A stretch of DNA of 64,000 nucleotides from the NCBI GenBank assembly GCA_963966185.1, contig CAWZYM010000312.1, forward strand, positions 1,200,368 through 1,264,367. Direction: 5' to 3'. Position numbers and translations under genes: made by a program. The DNA comes from Rhabditoides inermis (Eukaryota > Nematoda > Chromadorea > Rhabditida > Rhabditidae). The notes below the pieces were generated by a model that was not told the origin of the DNA, searched no databases, and saw only the letters and a program-made list of their open reading frames with translations. Below, piece by piece: positions 1-13,829 of this stretch (positions are counted from its first letter, which is position 1; each line of letters begins with the position of its first letter).

Positions 1-204
1 TATCAAATCTCTCACACAATCACAAACAACCCGCACGCTCACAACTCAACCCAAAACATCCACCCACAAAACGGAATGATCTGCATCTATGAAAGAAACA
101 TAAACCCCCAAAACTAGCTGCTATAATCGTTCTCACACCCTCCCCCTCTCCATTGTACAGGACACGATCGAATGTTTTCGCGGTGGGACGCGCGCCGGAC
201 TCAC

Positions 205-1054
205 GTAAATGAGCATGGACGCGTAGCGGGCGCGCAGGTTGTGCAGGACGGAGGCGTCGTTGAGGAAGGACAGGTTGGACATGTCCTCGGTCTTCTCGAA
301 CTTGGGAGGGTTCATCTCCTGCACCAGCTCCTTCTTGAGGGTGACCTGCAAAGAAAACACAAGGTTAAATAAGCAAGTGTTCCACTGTTTGCAATCTGTC
401 CGTTTCACTGTCACCATTTCGCCCAAAAATGGTGTTCTCAAGATCAGTTGTTATTGCTGCTCGTCTCGCCGAGTTTCCGAGTATCCGTCTTCGCTTTTCC
501 CATCCCACCATTACACTATGGCCTGCCGCCTCTCCCTCTCTCCCGCAGGCATACGAAAGCAATAACGATCACATTCCGGCAGAGCGCAAAGAATTCGCGA
601 GATACGTTTTAGCCAGCAGCTCACAAAAGAAGTCGAAAGAGCGTCTCAAATCAATACAGTAAACCGAATCATATCGAAGATAACAAATCAAAATCGCGCA
701 GTAAGATTCGCCACATCACATTTCCAAAATTGCATGTACACAATCGCTTAAATGCAACAGCAGTAGTCAAAGTGAAACGCGCGCGCTCGCAAAAAAAAGA
801 ACCCGCCTCGTTTCCGCGCACGGTGACGCAGGTGACGGTGTCTCCCTTGGTGCCGGTGATCTCGGCGGCCATGTATCCCTCCTCCGCATCGGGCACCCAC
901 ACGTTCTTCTTCGAATCGTACGGCTTGGACTGGTCCTGTAAACCGGACACGGTACAGCAATCATGGAAAGTAAAGTAAAAAGGGAACGCACCGCGAGCAT
1001 CTGCTCACGGCTCTGCTTAAGGTACTGCCATCCGGGATCCTTCTCGTGCTCCAT
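205..1054 (-). CDS. unc-54: Muscle myosin heavy chain, N-terminal exons (UNC-54 type), partial
   Basis: Class II myosin motor of muscle thick filaments, an actin-activated ATPase. Three exons are visible: 992-1054, 807-935 and 205-345 (131 residues), phase 0 throughout. The protein begins [12 protein letters not shown], continues through the SH3-like N-terminal region ([19 protein letters not shown]) and reaches [13 protein letters not shown] and [10 protein letters not shown] at the start of the motor head. From recall it is nearly identical to C. elegans UNC-54, the major body-wall myosin, and clearly less like MYO-3. The P-loop, the rest of the motor and the rod lie off the left edge. Positions 1-204 are intron. 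The start codon directly follows a TTTTCAG acceptor, which suggests trans-splicing with no 5' UTR. Intron 2 needs a GC donor (GAG|GCGGGT) to keep frame. The family is certain; unc-54 orthology rather than a paralogue is likely. Confidence 0.9.
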
Positions 1055-2681
1055 CTGAAAAGCGAAGCACGTCAAAAACGTATAGGAATCAAACGCAAGT
1101 TGATCATGAAATACAGACACGTAACTTGAAAACGCAAACGCACCTTGAATCAGTGAACGACCTTCCGGTGTGCGAAAGTCGGCTCGACTGGTGAGACTGC
1201 CGTGGGCTGTAGAGGGGCGGGGCGGCCGCAGCCTCATATACTCCGAGCAGCTACCGTACACTGCCAGCCGAGGGAGGCGAGGCGCAGCGAGGCGGAGAGT
1301 GGCAGAATAGTGTGGCGAGGGCAGAGGGTGCAGACACGAGAGGGGAGGGAGGGAGCGTGTGATCGGTGGAGGGCGCGGTGAGGGAGCGGGGAGAAGTGAG
1401 AGGGAGGAGGGAGCGAGGAGAGAGGGAGAGTAAGCCTCTCTCTTACACACCCGCCCACGAGGCATGCCATCGCAGCCAGCGGCGCATTCGAAGAAGGAAA
1501 GAAACGGAGGGACGAGGTGAAAATGCGCGAGTTTTTCGCGAGCGGCATCAATCCGCTTCTTGCACCATCGAGCGTAATGGAAACATGCGTCAGGCTGCAA
1601 ATCCACTTCCTCCCCCTCTCTCATCTCTTCAATCGCTTGTACTGTCTCTGTCTTTGCACTGCACCGTATCAGTACCATTTGTATCGTGATCGTGCTGAAA
1701 CACATTCACCAACCCATCTCCCAAAAAGGCAATCCGCATCATCTTGCACTTCCATGTTCCTCACTTCTTCCGTGCCTCTCTTGCACATGCTCTTCCATTC
1801 CTCTCTTTCCATTCCACCTGCCGTTGTAACAGCCCGCATCTCTCGCTCGCTCGCACACAAACAACTCTGCCCTTGATTCCAGGGATGTGCAGAAGGTAAA
1901 ACCTATCCTAAACCTTTCAACCCAGTATCCGATGACTCGCCACTCGCCTCACAATTTACAGCCGGCCTGCCACGTCTGGCGGGTCAGTCACTGTCGCCCA
2001 TCTCTCTCCCGACACACACCGCGCAACTGTTCTGTCGAGTCGACCGATTCCAATCAACACAACCACTCCTCACTCCTCCATTCCACATACATTCCGCATC
2101 AACATCTTCCCACCCTCACCTCCTCACAAAAGCGAAAACACATCTCCTCTCAATTACAACTCTGGTCAACAAGTTTCACGGAGCCCTATCAAAATATCAG
2201 CTTTTAGGACGAGCTATTCCGAAGGTCGTGAGCATTGAATAGTGCGTTGCTTCGTTTTCTATCGTCTCCCGCATGCCACTAGAGCCTCACACATGTCATT
2301 CCGATCTCGCAGATCTCCTTCCATCCACGCAGTGTAATCCTCACTTTCTCTCCCCTCCCTCAATCCAATGGCATCCCCCAACACACTCCAGGGACCAACC
2401 ACTCATTTCAAACTTATTATCAATTGAATAATCGCATATCATCAAACAATCAAAGATCACAACAATCAAGAAATAACTTACGATTCACAATCCAGTATAA
2501 ATTATTCACAATGACGTGATGACCAGAACACGAAGCGATAAGTGTGGTGGGTCTACGAATTGAAAAGAGCTAGGAGGACAATCGATCATTCACACGGATG
2601 GAATGGAAAGCTATGGTATTTGGGGGAGTTGGAGTCGGCTAGTTGAGCACATATGGAGTAGAGACTACAGTGGCTGCTCGT
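1055..2681. other. Intergenic: putative myosin promoter and EMC1 3' flank
   Basis: No coding exon is supported. The part from 1260 to 1440 is purine-rich on the plus strand and pyrimidine-rich on the myosin sense strand. The segment 1550-2200 is rich in CT and CA runs that make open frames of low complexity. As it lies just upstream of the myosin start it probably holds the muscle promoter, but no specific element was recognised. Confidence 0.4.
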
Positions 2682-5600
2682 CTATGCCCACGCCTGCTTG
2701 AGGGCGTTGCCCCTGGCGATCCGCTTGCACACATAGCTGCCCGCAAACAGACCAATCAACACCAGGCTGATCATCGCATAGTCAAAGTCCTCCTTGAGAA
2801 TGTCGAACGTGCCCGACGGGTGGAGACGCGTGTAGAACACGTCAATGCCGTACGCCAGCATCAGCGACGTCGACTCCAGGCCAGATGGGCTGAAAATCAA
2901 TGGGTACGCTCAGAGAGGCACATTGTTTAGAGTGCTCCATGCGCTGACTAGTGTGCAGTCTATACTTTCTCGCCCCAAACAACTCCTTCATCACTCGGCG
3001 ACAGCAGCAGGCCAGGTCTGCAGTCGCTGCCGCGGCGGCACACAGGCATGTTACACTCTTCCTCCTCCCTCCCTCTACCCCTGCTGCCCTGCTGCCACCC
3101 TCTCGCGTCTTCCCCGAATCACCACCCTCCCACCCCTGCTAGCCCTGGCATGCGCTCTATCTCGCCTCCTCTCCCCCTCCTCGTCACACTTGCCTCGTAA
3201 GAACACGAGTGAGCTGTGAAAAACGGGGGATCAGAAAGAATGAGAGAGTGAAGAAGAGAGAGAGCGAGAGCGAGAGAGAGAGAGAGAAATCAGGGCGGCA
3301 GATCTAAGCGAGATCAGCCCATCAATCCACGCAATGCCATCCCGCAGATACACAAATCCCATTGCACCACATTGTGAAACAACAAGACAACTAGAAAACA
3401 CCTGGAATAGGCATCAACCAGCTGCCAAACCACCCCCACATTCCTATAGTCAATAGAGTTTTGAAACTCCGTGTGACTCCTCATCCTGAAACTCCTCATC
3501 CTATCCTATCCTACTACATTCACATACTCTCTCTCTCCCCCTCTCTCACCCTCCCGCAGCCCGCACTCACGCAGTTACTATGCCGCGCACGTGGTGCACC
3601 GTCTGGTTGTAGTTGAGCATGTCCTCGCTGGGCACGGCAATCTCCGGCATGTACGGAATGATCATCTCCTCCCGCATCTCCTGCGTCACCTCCAGCGGAC
3701 GGGTCGCGTCCACAAAGCGTCGGTTCACCTGCAACCACAAAACTGTACATTATAAATAATTACAATCCTTAAATATGTTTCGTACAAATATCATTAACAT
3801 GCGAACATGCGTCACAACAATGGCATTATAACATACATAGAATCCACCACAACGAAAATACGCTTCACCACCAAAACAAGTCGCACATGTCAGCGCGGCA
3901 ACAATAGCTCTTACATTCTAGTCACCCACCCCCACCCCTCACCTCAAAGATGCCTCCAATGGGCAGGGCGAGTAGGATGGCCCGGTTGGAGAGGCCCTGC
4001 TCCGTCTCGCTCACCGCCATCGCATTCACGCCGTGCGCAAAGATGTACGACGAGGCGAGCACGTGCGGGGCGCGGCGAGGAGGACGGAGAGAGTCGAACC
4101 TCAATGGGCATACATAAAATCGAACTAGAAAAAATACACAAATTTCAAAAAACTACTTATAGAGAAAAGTGAAGCGTAGAAACTACAAACCGTCGTAAAA
4201 AGTATTAATATTACAAGATTTCTCACAGATTTTTAGAAAACAAGTGAAACGTACAAACTACAAACTACATCTCTCCCAACCCCTGCCACTCACTTGTCGG
4301 CATCCGTCTGCTCCTCTCCCTCGTACAACTCGAGCACGCCAATCTCCGTGCGGCGAGCCTTCGAGTTCCAGTACGCGTACTGCAAAGGGACGAGTCTCTC
4401 TCTCCCCCTGCCTCTCTCTTTCCCTCACTCCACCCCTTTCTCTCTCCCTCTTTCTCTCTCTCTCTCTCTCCCCCCCCCCCCACTCACCGCCAGCCAGTGT
4501 TCGCAGTGCACCATGTGGACGGGTCCGGCCGAGTTGGGCAGGCGAGCAGAGTGCACCACCTGATATTAGTATGTTTCACACTCATAATAAACTATGATTC
4601 AAGCTGATTAGGCAATATTTGACCTTCCTCATTCGCAAAATACCATTTCAAAACACACCAAATACGCTACACCACAAAAACAAGTAATATTGCACCCAAC
4701 ATCATGCAATTGCTTAGTGAATCAATCCATCACAAACGCACAACACAATCAAACTATTCGTTTTCGCCAATACCACCAATAAACCAAAGTGAAATGCGCC
4801 ATATCCCAATTAAAGGCAACAAGCACACCGACCTGTCCGCTGACGGCGTCAATCATCCAGACGCGCATCGCCTGCTGCTGCTCATTCAACACGGCCACAG
4901 CCACCAGGTTCGGATTGGCATACTTGTACGACACACTCCGGTCCATCAACACACGACCCTGCGAGTGCACGCGCTCTGAAATGAGAACATTCAAAGATCG
5001 AGATTTATCCCGAAAGTTTGGAAGATTGGATGTAGTGGTTACATAGTGAACAAAGTTTACTTACGAAAAAACGACCACATACACCTTTAAGAGAACCTTA
5101 AATGACCTTTCTATATAGCCCCTAGTCTCCACCTCGGACAATTACTATAAAAAAAGTGTGATATAATAAACCCGTATTTTCTACGTTTCACCCATTCACT
5201 GAATAGAGATACCGGCTACCAAAGCAGTCAACCCACTTTACTCGATGCATACATGTTCATTGAGTGAACAGTGGTTGATCAACTATCCGGGTTCATTAGA
5301 AGTCATAAGAAAATATTGTACTTTTGTACATTTACAATTCTTCGAAAAAGTGCATATAAAGACTTTAAAAACTAAACGTTTCATCGCTACACTACTTCTA
5401 CATGTGCGATATCATATTGCACCGCGAGACTGTGATTGACGATTACCACACCCATCCAAAGAGACACCACCCGACTCACGCGTGGGTGGCTTCCCTTTGA
5501 CGGCGACGATCCGGTCGCCCTCCGCCAGCTGCAGGTCCGCCTGCCACACGCGGGACAGCGACAGGGAAGAGAGGTCCACCTGCAAGTCGAGGACATATTC

Positions 5601-8600
5601 AACACCAACACGCATAAAACATGTTTCAGCAACTATTCATGAATTCGGCTCATTGCGCTAGAACAATCGAGCCTGAGAAAGAAATGAAATGTTTCACCTC
5701 CTACTAATCACCTGCAACACAAGGCAATATTCAGCACGCACTTCAAACATGTTTCGGGAACTGTTCATGAATACGGCTGATTGCGAACAGAACAATAGAA
5801 GCTGATCAAGTTTCATAATATGAACATCAATTTATACCACTGTTGAAGAAAATTAAGTTCGTTCCCAAGGACTCGGAATGAAAAAAAACGCCGAGATAGA
5901 AATGAAATGTGAAAAAAATCACCTCCTACTAATCACCTGCGAGACAAGGCAATATTCAACACGCATAAAACACGTTTCAGCAACTATTCATTACTGAAGT
6001 CCGTAAAACAACGACAATCAGAAGTATAGCAAGATAAAAAAAACCACTAACTAATCTTCATCATCAGTTCCTTCCACTCGGAAAGAAAACAATGCCGAGA
6101 TATGTTTCACCTCACACTAATCACCAACAACTAACCAGAACTGTAATGGCAACTGTCAACCACGTGAACGCAAAACTGAGAAAAAGAAATGCTCACCCAC
6201 CTCATAGCCCACAGCTCCCTGCTTGTCGTCGACCAGCAACACGTGCACCGGCTTCTGGCCGGCAAGGGCAGACGCCGCGGGGGCAGGGTGCAGGGATACC
6301 TGCAAGGCAACACTCACAGTGGGATACCAAGAACTTGAACTATGCTATGCCATCTAAAATAGGTTTCAGATTAGACGGATAATAATGAAATACATTTCAA
6401 TATCAATCCCTTGTCTATTCCTACTTTAAATTCAAGCACCATGAATTAAAAAGAATCACGCTAGAAATTACTCGAGACGAAACATGAGAACGGAAAAAGT
6501 ATGTTTCAATATCTTTCCAAAAAATCAAGATACCACTTGGATTAATCCGGTGATTAGATACACTTTCATAAACCATAAATTACCATACCATAAATTCTAT
6601 CAAACATTTTTTCACTCTTTTTTCAGCAATTAAAACCAATACGGCAACCATTTGCCAGACTCCTCACCTTACCCTCTTCAATTTCCGCTCACCATGAACA
6701 AAAACATACACTGAACAAGTTAGGTTTCAACATCACAATTACTCCTAACACAATTTGTTCTCAACAATACCATGACCTCTTTTACCGATTATGCCATAAT
6801 GATAATAAACATGCACCACCTACTATACCACCCACACCCACCTCTCCTCCCTTGCCGATAACCAGGACAGAGTGGATGTGCTGCTCGCCCACAGCCGACG
6901 GGAGCACGTACGCCTTGCGCACCTGCAACGGCAAGACTCTCTCTCTCTCACTCCCTCCTTCTCTCTCTCTCTCTCCCTCCTTCCCTCTCTCTCTCCTCTC
7001 TCTCTCTCCCTCCCCTCCACCCACCTCATAGCGCAGCTCGACCCTCTCCACCAGCGAGCCATCAATCGGGTTAAACGACACCACGCGACCGAGCTGAGAG
7101 ACCTGCAAACAATACGTTACATTCATACAACAACACAACAATGGGCGACTTTAGACAATTCACAAAGGAGACAGGTGTGAAAAACACGAATCATCAATAA
7201 ATCAATCAATAAATCAATCAATAAACATCAACAAACATCAATAAATACAAACAACATGCCACCTTGTCCTTGAACACGACGGCCGCCTGTGCCTTGTACT
7301 GGTAGAGGGCGCTGGTGCGCTGGATGAAGAGGGGCACGCGGGGCTGTCCATCGGCCGAGTGGAGGGGAGAGAAGGCGCCGCCCAGCGACACACGCCACAC
7401 CACTCCACCGCCAGCATTGTCCAGGCCAAACAGCGTGCCTGCAACACTCCCAATAGATATAAACCAATAACACTACGTTTCACGGCAACCTCATCGAGAG
7501 GGGCCAACAAGAAGCGACAATCAGCTCTCCGCCCGAATGAAAACGCATACTCACACACAACATGATTCACAGCAACTAAATATGACGGACAAGCCCATTT
7601 ACAATAATCGGCTTTCACTCTGTGCCCAACCCACCCTTGTCCGTGGCCACCACCACCATCCTCCGCATGTTGAAGTAGTCCCTCTCGAGGGGTGTGCCTC
7701 GGTGGCCGAACGAACCGCCGCGCATCGCAGACACCAGATCCGAGAACGAGCCGCGACCCGACAGGATAGAACCCAGCTGAAAGCCAGAAAAAAATTACAA
7801 ACCCGGCAATCATACGTTACATGACACATGCAAAACGCGCTTGGCATTTCTACACCCCTCATCTGAATGCTGTTCAACCTTCAAACAACGATACTTACAA
7901 TACCCCCGGACCCCCGCACTCACATCGAACATCTGCTCGACCGTCCGGCTGAGCCAGCGCCTGGCCAGCTCGGCCTGACCGCGCATGCGACGAATGAACG
8001 TCTCCACCAGGTTGCCTGCAACAACATATCTTTCATAGACATATCACATTCGCGATCGATAGACAAACACAATTGAGAAGGCGTGACAGTCATAACAACA
8101 CCGTACAAATAGGTTTCATAGACATATCACCCTTCGGACAACTTAAGAACTGCAATTTATGAGGAAATGAGTATATCAACGACTGATATCAAGCTCACCA
8201 TTGTGCTCTGAGAACTCGCTCTCGATGGCTGCCTGAGTGTCCGAGAGGGGCACGTCGACCATCTCCACCGACACGATGCCAGCCAGAGACTCCTCCCGAG
8301 ACCATTCCTCCACAGGGGAAGCGCCACTGCAATATGGCAGTCAACAAACATACAACTTACACGCTATTACCCAGCTCCCACATCACCGATCAAAACATCT
8401 CATCAAAACGTATTAATCTCGTATTTTGCACTAACGGTTATCAACGAAACGGTATTGTCATAAAACAAACCCCTACGAACCTAACACATTCTTGAAACCT
8501 ATCTTTTCCAATAACAACAGTACAACACGACGCACCTCTTGACGTCGCAGATCATCATCTCCACCCGGCAGTCGTCCCCAATCACCACCACCTGCCACTC

Positions 8601-10982
8601 GCCGGACACTGAGGCGTGCAGGTAGAGACGGGAAGCGGGCGAGCGGGGAGTGGAGGACGGGATAGAGCCCTGCAAAGCAATGGTCACCTGTCGTCATCCA
8701 CCTGGGTTGTAGAGATCGATGACCGAGAAGACATCGCCATATTATAATCATACTATAACCCCGCTTTGCAAAAACATCAATTATACGTAACAGCCAATAC
8801 GCATAAGTATTGAATACTTTGTATGCAGGCAATATGCATTCCGCATCAGAGCATACCCCCCACCTTGTACACGCTCTTTCCTCCCCTCTCGAACATCTCC
8901 AGCCTGTCCCCCCTCAGCCCCGCGAACATGACCACTCCCTCGCGGCCGTCGCGCCCAGCAGCCACTGCGTCCACGCGGGACACGCGCAGCACCTGCCAAT
9001 CGATGGTGGTGGAATAAGATATAGGTGATTCGGTGATTCGGTGATTATAGATTATAGGTGATTCGTTCGGCAATTCGTCTACGTGCACTACTGACTGACT
9101 AGCAAAAAGGACAAGAAGAGATTACGTGACGCCTTACGCATTCAAAGTATCCAACTAGTACAAATTAAATGCCATCACATCGCAATTCAAGTCATACAGA
9201 CCAAAAACATAACATTTCCAGTTATCCAGATTCAATATCTCACCTCCTTTGCGCTGGTCACATCGACAACAACAGTCTTGTCTCCTGCATGCACAGCCAC
9301 GTATCCATCCACTCCAGCCGACACGGGGGAGGAGACAGAGGAAGAGCCGAGGGGCAACGAGGAGACCTGCACAAGGGAAAAGTGAAGGTATGGATAGGGG
9401 ACGAAAAGCAAAACGTATTACGGTTGTGGCAGCATTAGGAATATGTACATTCCCTGAAACATATATTCCATGTTCATTCAAAATCCCCCCGTACCTTTCC
9501 GCTCGAGTCCACCACATGCAAATCAGATCCACCCACACACGCGACGCGACCGCCGGACACAACGCACCTGCAATTTGCATAATCCAAGGTCACACAACTA
9601 CAACATTACTCCAACAAGTACTCACATGTGCTTGCTGGCCCATGCGGCGGGGATGGTCTTCTTGGTGCTGTCTCCGTTGGCGGTGAAAGCGTGGAGGTCG
9701 AGCTGGCCGGTGCGGGCAGACACAACCACCGGTCCGTCCTCCGACGAGAGAACCGCTGTCCAATCACTGCAGCAGCAATCGATTAGGAAATGATTTCGAG
9801 TGGGGGACGTAAGCTACGTAAGCTATTATTACACGCAAAACTTTCTGGAACAAATGCAACTACTCGAAACGTAAATACAAAAGTTGCACAGTATATAACC
9901 ATATGTAGACAGACAACAACGAAAAACATGAATGAAACTGTTTCACAACAAGCTATTCATATGCGTACAAGGGTACAAATATCACAATAGAGTGGAAACA
10001 GAAACATATAACACGCAGGCTACCCACCCCTCTCCGATGTGCTTCTCCCACAGCACGGCTCCCTCATCGTCCAGGGTGACCACCCGACCGTGCGCCGACA
10101 CAACCAACTGCTCGTTCACCACCGACAGGGCAGGGGCGCTGCAAGGCAAGCAATGTCGATAGTCAACCTGCCCCATCTACCAAAGGTAATCAAGCAATCA
10201 ATAACAATCGATAATTCGATCACTCACACATTGCTGGCCGTCTGTCCGAGGGGTGTGTCCCACTTGAGCGCGCCGCTGCGCTTGTCCCACGTGCGCACCG
10301 CCCGACCGTCGTGCGCGATCGTGTACATGACTGAAATACGTTTCAAAAATAATAAAATGGAAATGATAAACTTGCATTATCAATTTGACTACTGCAGTGC
10401 ATTCCGAATAATAACAACTCACATCTCTTCTTGAGTGCGAAAGGCATGTCGTGTGCGAGCTGGCCCTCCTCCTGCAGGCGGCGCCATACTGCAATAGTTA
10501 TGATGATATCGATCGATCAATATTCGATAAATACGAATATCATAAGTATGTGCACATTCTCACCGATCTTTCCGGTGTTGAGTGAGATGGCGGCGAATGC
10601 GTTGCTGCGCGTCGACACGAGCAGGTGGTCGGGCCGGTCGTTGCCCCGATCGATCGACACTTGCGCCGGACAACCCACCATCCGGTGGCGCCTCAAACAT
10701 TTGGATTTACTACACCAATCGAATTTGAACACACTACGGTTTGAGACGGCTTTCTACAATCTATCAAAGAACGAAGCCAACAACACAAAATAACGATATA
10801 GTGCATACTACCAAGCGTGTGAATGAGTCCAGCACAAAATTGTATTGTGATAACTTCATACACCGTACAACAAAGAAAGTGAAATCCAATATAAATACTC
10901 ACCAATCATACTTTCCGGCTTGGTCTTCAAAGATTGCATTGGTCAATGCGACGACGCAGAATAAAGCAGCTAGAAGCCGCAT
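2682..10982 (-). CDS. emc-1: ER membrane protein complex subunit 1 (EMC1), complete, 24 exons
   Basis: Largest subunit of the EMC, the ER insertase for tail-anchored and multipass proteins; its lumenal part is a beta-propeller. The model gives 935 aa (human about 990). A signal peptide MRLLAALFCVVALTNA precedes FEDQAGKYDW, the conserved mature start. Further matches recalled from human EMC1: WSREESLAGIV, RVHSQGRVLMDRS, TAPSGLES near the C terminus, and one final membrane segment (YAMISLVLIGLFAGSY) before a short basic tail. Exons, 5' to 3': 10903-10982, 10564-10691, 10423-10488, 10228-10330, 10028-10138, 9626-9766, 9495-9567, 9244-9366, 8864-8992, 8536-8669, 8199-8326, 7924-8015, 7635-7776, 7263-7438, 7025-7102, 6842-6922, 6201-6299, 5480-5579, 4833-4975, 4488-4559, 4294-4379, 3943-4099, 3571-3728, 2682-2889. 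Phase holds throughout. An ATTCAG acceptor lies about 31 nt upstream of the ATG. Confidence 0.95.
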
Positions 10983-11013
10983 GATGAGACGCCGTACAAC
11001 GACGAGGTATTAC

Positions 11014-11209
11014 CTGAATAAGCTGTTATCAATAGGAAACAACAAACAACTTATAAACATGAAATAAACAACAAAACAAACATCGTAAACAAAAATCACC
11101 AACTTTGAAATTAACTACTACGCTACTATTGGCGCATAAAAGAAATAATAAAACGTCAATAGGCGTTCACGTAAACTCATACACGCATTTTTTTCAAAAC
11201 GTTTTTATT
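11014..11209 (-). promoter_or_regulatory. Intercistronic signals: AATAAA, then splice acceptor before EMC1
   Basis: Read on the minus strand, an AATAAA (11204-11209) lies about 85 nt past the hydrolase stop. About 190 nt further on, an ATTCAG acceptor (AG at 11015-11014) lies 31 nt before the EMC1 ATG. A poly(A) site followed by an acceptor at this distance is how nematode operons are built. This is inference; no transcript is available. Confidence 0.4.
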
Positions 11210-11291
11210 CCTCACGAAACACAATGCAAAATCTAAGAATTTTAAGGCGAAAGCGTTTTAATCATCTAACATTTGTAAATTAATTTTGGTG

Positions 11292-11718
11292 CTAGTCCTG
11301 CTTGGTGTCACCCGCTGCGCCGCAGCTTGCGCGACTAGCGTCCGGAGCGTCCGGAATGGAAGAGTCTCCATATAAGAGGTGGGCAGTGTGGCATGACTGG
11401 GAGATGACAGAGGGCGGCTTGGAGGGAATGGCGGGCACCGCCGTAGTTGTCTGCCCGGGCAGCTCCCTCTCCGTGCGCACACTCTTCGTAGTGTCAGTCT
11501 TGAACGAGCGGGAGTCCTGAAGGCATTGTTTTTTCAAAGTTTTCACCAAATAAGTGTTTTCAAAATACAAGCAGACTCACGATGTATTTGACTTTGGCGG
11601 GATGGCTGTCGGATGTCTGGGTGGGATCAGTCAGCTCCTCGCGGAGACGCTCCCAACGGTAAAGACATTCACGCACCTGGGGTGGATGAAGAGGGAGCGT
11701 TAGAGAGAGGAAGAGAGG

Positions 11719-11761
<43 letters not shown>

Positions 11762-12178
11762 GAAGAGAGAGAGCACCTTGCTGATCCTGGCTTTGACAAT
11801 CTGCTCGAGCGTCGTCTGCCAGCTCTCTCGCACCCCGAGATCGTCGTTAAGAAAGTCCTTCACGCGCTCCCACATCCGCCGGTCACAGAACACACCCTGA
11901 AAAAAGTAAACAAGTAAGAAAATAAACAACCAGGTAAACAAGTAAACAACTATGTAAACAAGTAAACAACCAGGTAAACACGTGAACAAACAAACAAACA
12001 ACTTACCTGGTGCGTGGCGTCCTCTGCCAGGTAGAAGTCGACGCAGTTGGGAATCCTGTCGGCCATGGCTCTGCCGTGCTTGGGGCGGACCAGGATGTCC
12101 TTGGATCCGTGGCAGACTAGAGTCTTGGCGCGGATGCGGGGCGCGTGGTCATAGCTGATGGACTCTCTCTCTCTCTCC

Positions 12179-12214
<36 letters not shown>

Positions 12215-13784
12215 CCCCTCTCCTCACCTAGTGAACAGATCTCCCCAGCACCGTTTCTCCCTCCTCGGCGAGTTCATCGCAACCCGACCGATAGACGTGA
12301 ACGGAGCGATCAGCACCAGACCGCCCACCTATACCGTAAGTACCGTACCCTCCAAGATACCGTACCCCCAAGCTACCGTACCTCCTCATGCTGGCTGGCA
12401 ATGTGCACAGCAGCCGCCGTGCCGAGGCTGAATCCCACCAGAATGATGTTCTTCTCATCGTAGCCCAGTCCGGTCTGTGCGTAGCTAGAAAAGAGTGAGA
12501 TGGAAGAGAGAGGGAGAGAGAGGGAGAGAGAGTGAGAGAGATAGAGAGTGAGATAGAGAGTGAGAGAGAGAGAGAGAGAGGCTCACTTGTACACGATGCG
12601 CGCATTCTCGTAGATGGACTGCTCGCTCGGCGCCCCATCAGACACCCCGAAGCCCGAGTAGTCAAACGCCAACATGTCACACTGTAGAAAATCTGCCATG
12701 TCCATCTAAACAGGATACTGCAATCAGGTATACTGTATCTACAGTAACCTGAATCGCACTCACCAGATTCGGATCCGTCAGCATACACGAGCCGAGGTCG
12801 CTGCTGTTGGGTTGGCTGCAACATACCGTAACCCTATTCAATCTACAGTAACCCACAAGAATATGATGAGGCGCGGCGATCGATGGTAGCCGGACGGTTT
12901 CATCTTCTTGCTCGTCTTCTCACAGGTCGCCACCAGACACACAATGTGACCCTGCTTGCACTCGAGCAGTACCGTCTGGGGTACGGTACATTCAATTACG
13001 GTATACGGTAGATACCGTATACCTGACATCGCAGCAGGTGGAAAAAAACGTCGGTCGCGCGATACTTTGGATCGATGAGATGGGGCAGACAGAAAGAGAG
13101 GCGGGCAGCCGACTTGGCTTCAGACGCCGAGAAGAAGGCAGTGCGGTGGGTTTCCTGAAAGTCGAAAATGTAGAGATGTAGAGAGAGGAGAGAGAGAGAG
13201 AGATAGAGAGAGAGAGAGGGAGAGAGACCCCTGACCGGTCCTCCCATGAGGTAGTAGTAGAACCCCCTGGGCGGGGGTTGGAAGATGATCTTCTTGGCGA
13301 CAATCCGCGGCCAAGGAGGCAGCAATACATACACAACGATCAGCATCCACTTCAACACAAGCAGCGGGTACAGGTACACGGGAGTCGACGACACGCCCTG
13401 CAGTACTGTAGCTTGAATTTGGGTACTGTACTCTACCGTATTCCTAATTGTACCGCAATATGTAGTGCGTGTTACTGCACTCTACCGTGTGCCTAATTGT
13501 ACCACAACATGTACTGTAGTGTGTTTTACTGTACTCTACCGTATTCCTAACGTACCATCGCGTCGGGAATCACATTGTGCACCGGGCACACGTCCACCCG
13601 CTCGATCGTGATCGACGCAGCTGCAATTAGGTATACTGTAATTACGGGTACGGTATTCTACCGTACCCTCTGCTAGGCTGACGATGGCTCGCTCGGCTCT
13701 CTGATGTTCCCTCTCCTCTAGGGTCGGCTCTTGTGGTGGGGTGACGGAGGTAGCAGATACGGATGAGAGCGTCTCTGACCTGAA

Positions 13785-13829
<45 letters not shown>

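Noticed and set aside
767..1705. 312 aa open frame on the minus strand over the myosin start
   Set aside because: It reads through myosin exon 1 and introns in one frame; upstream part is low-complexity Ser/Pro/Arg from CT-rich DNA.
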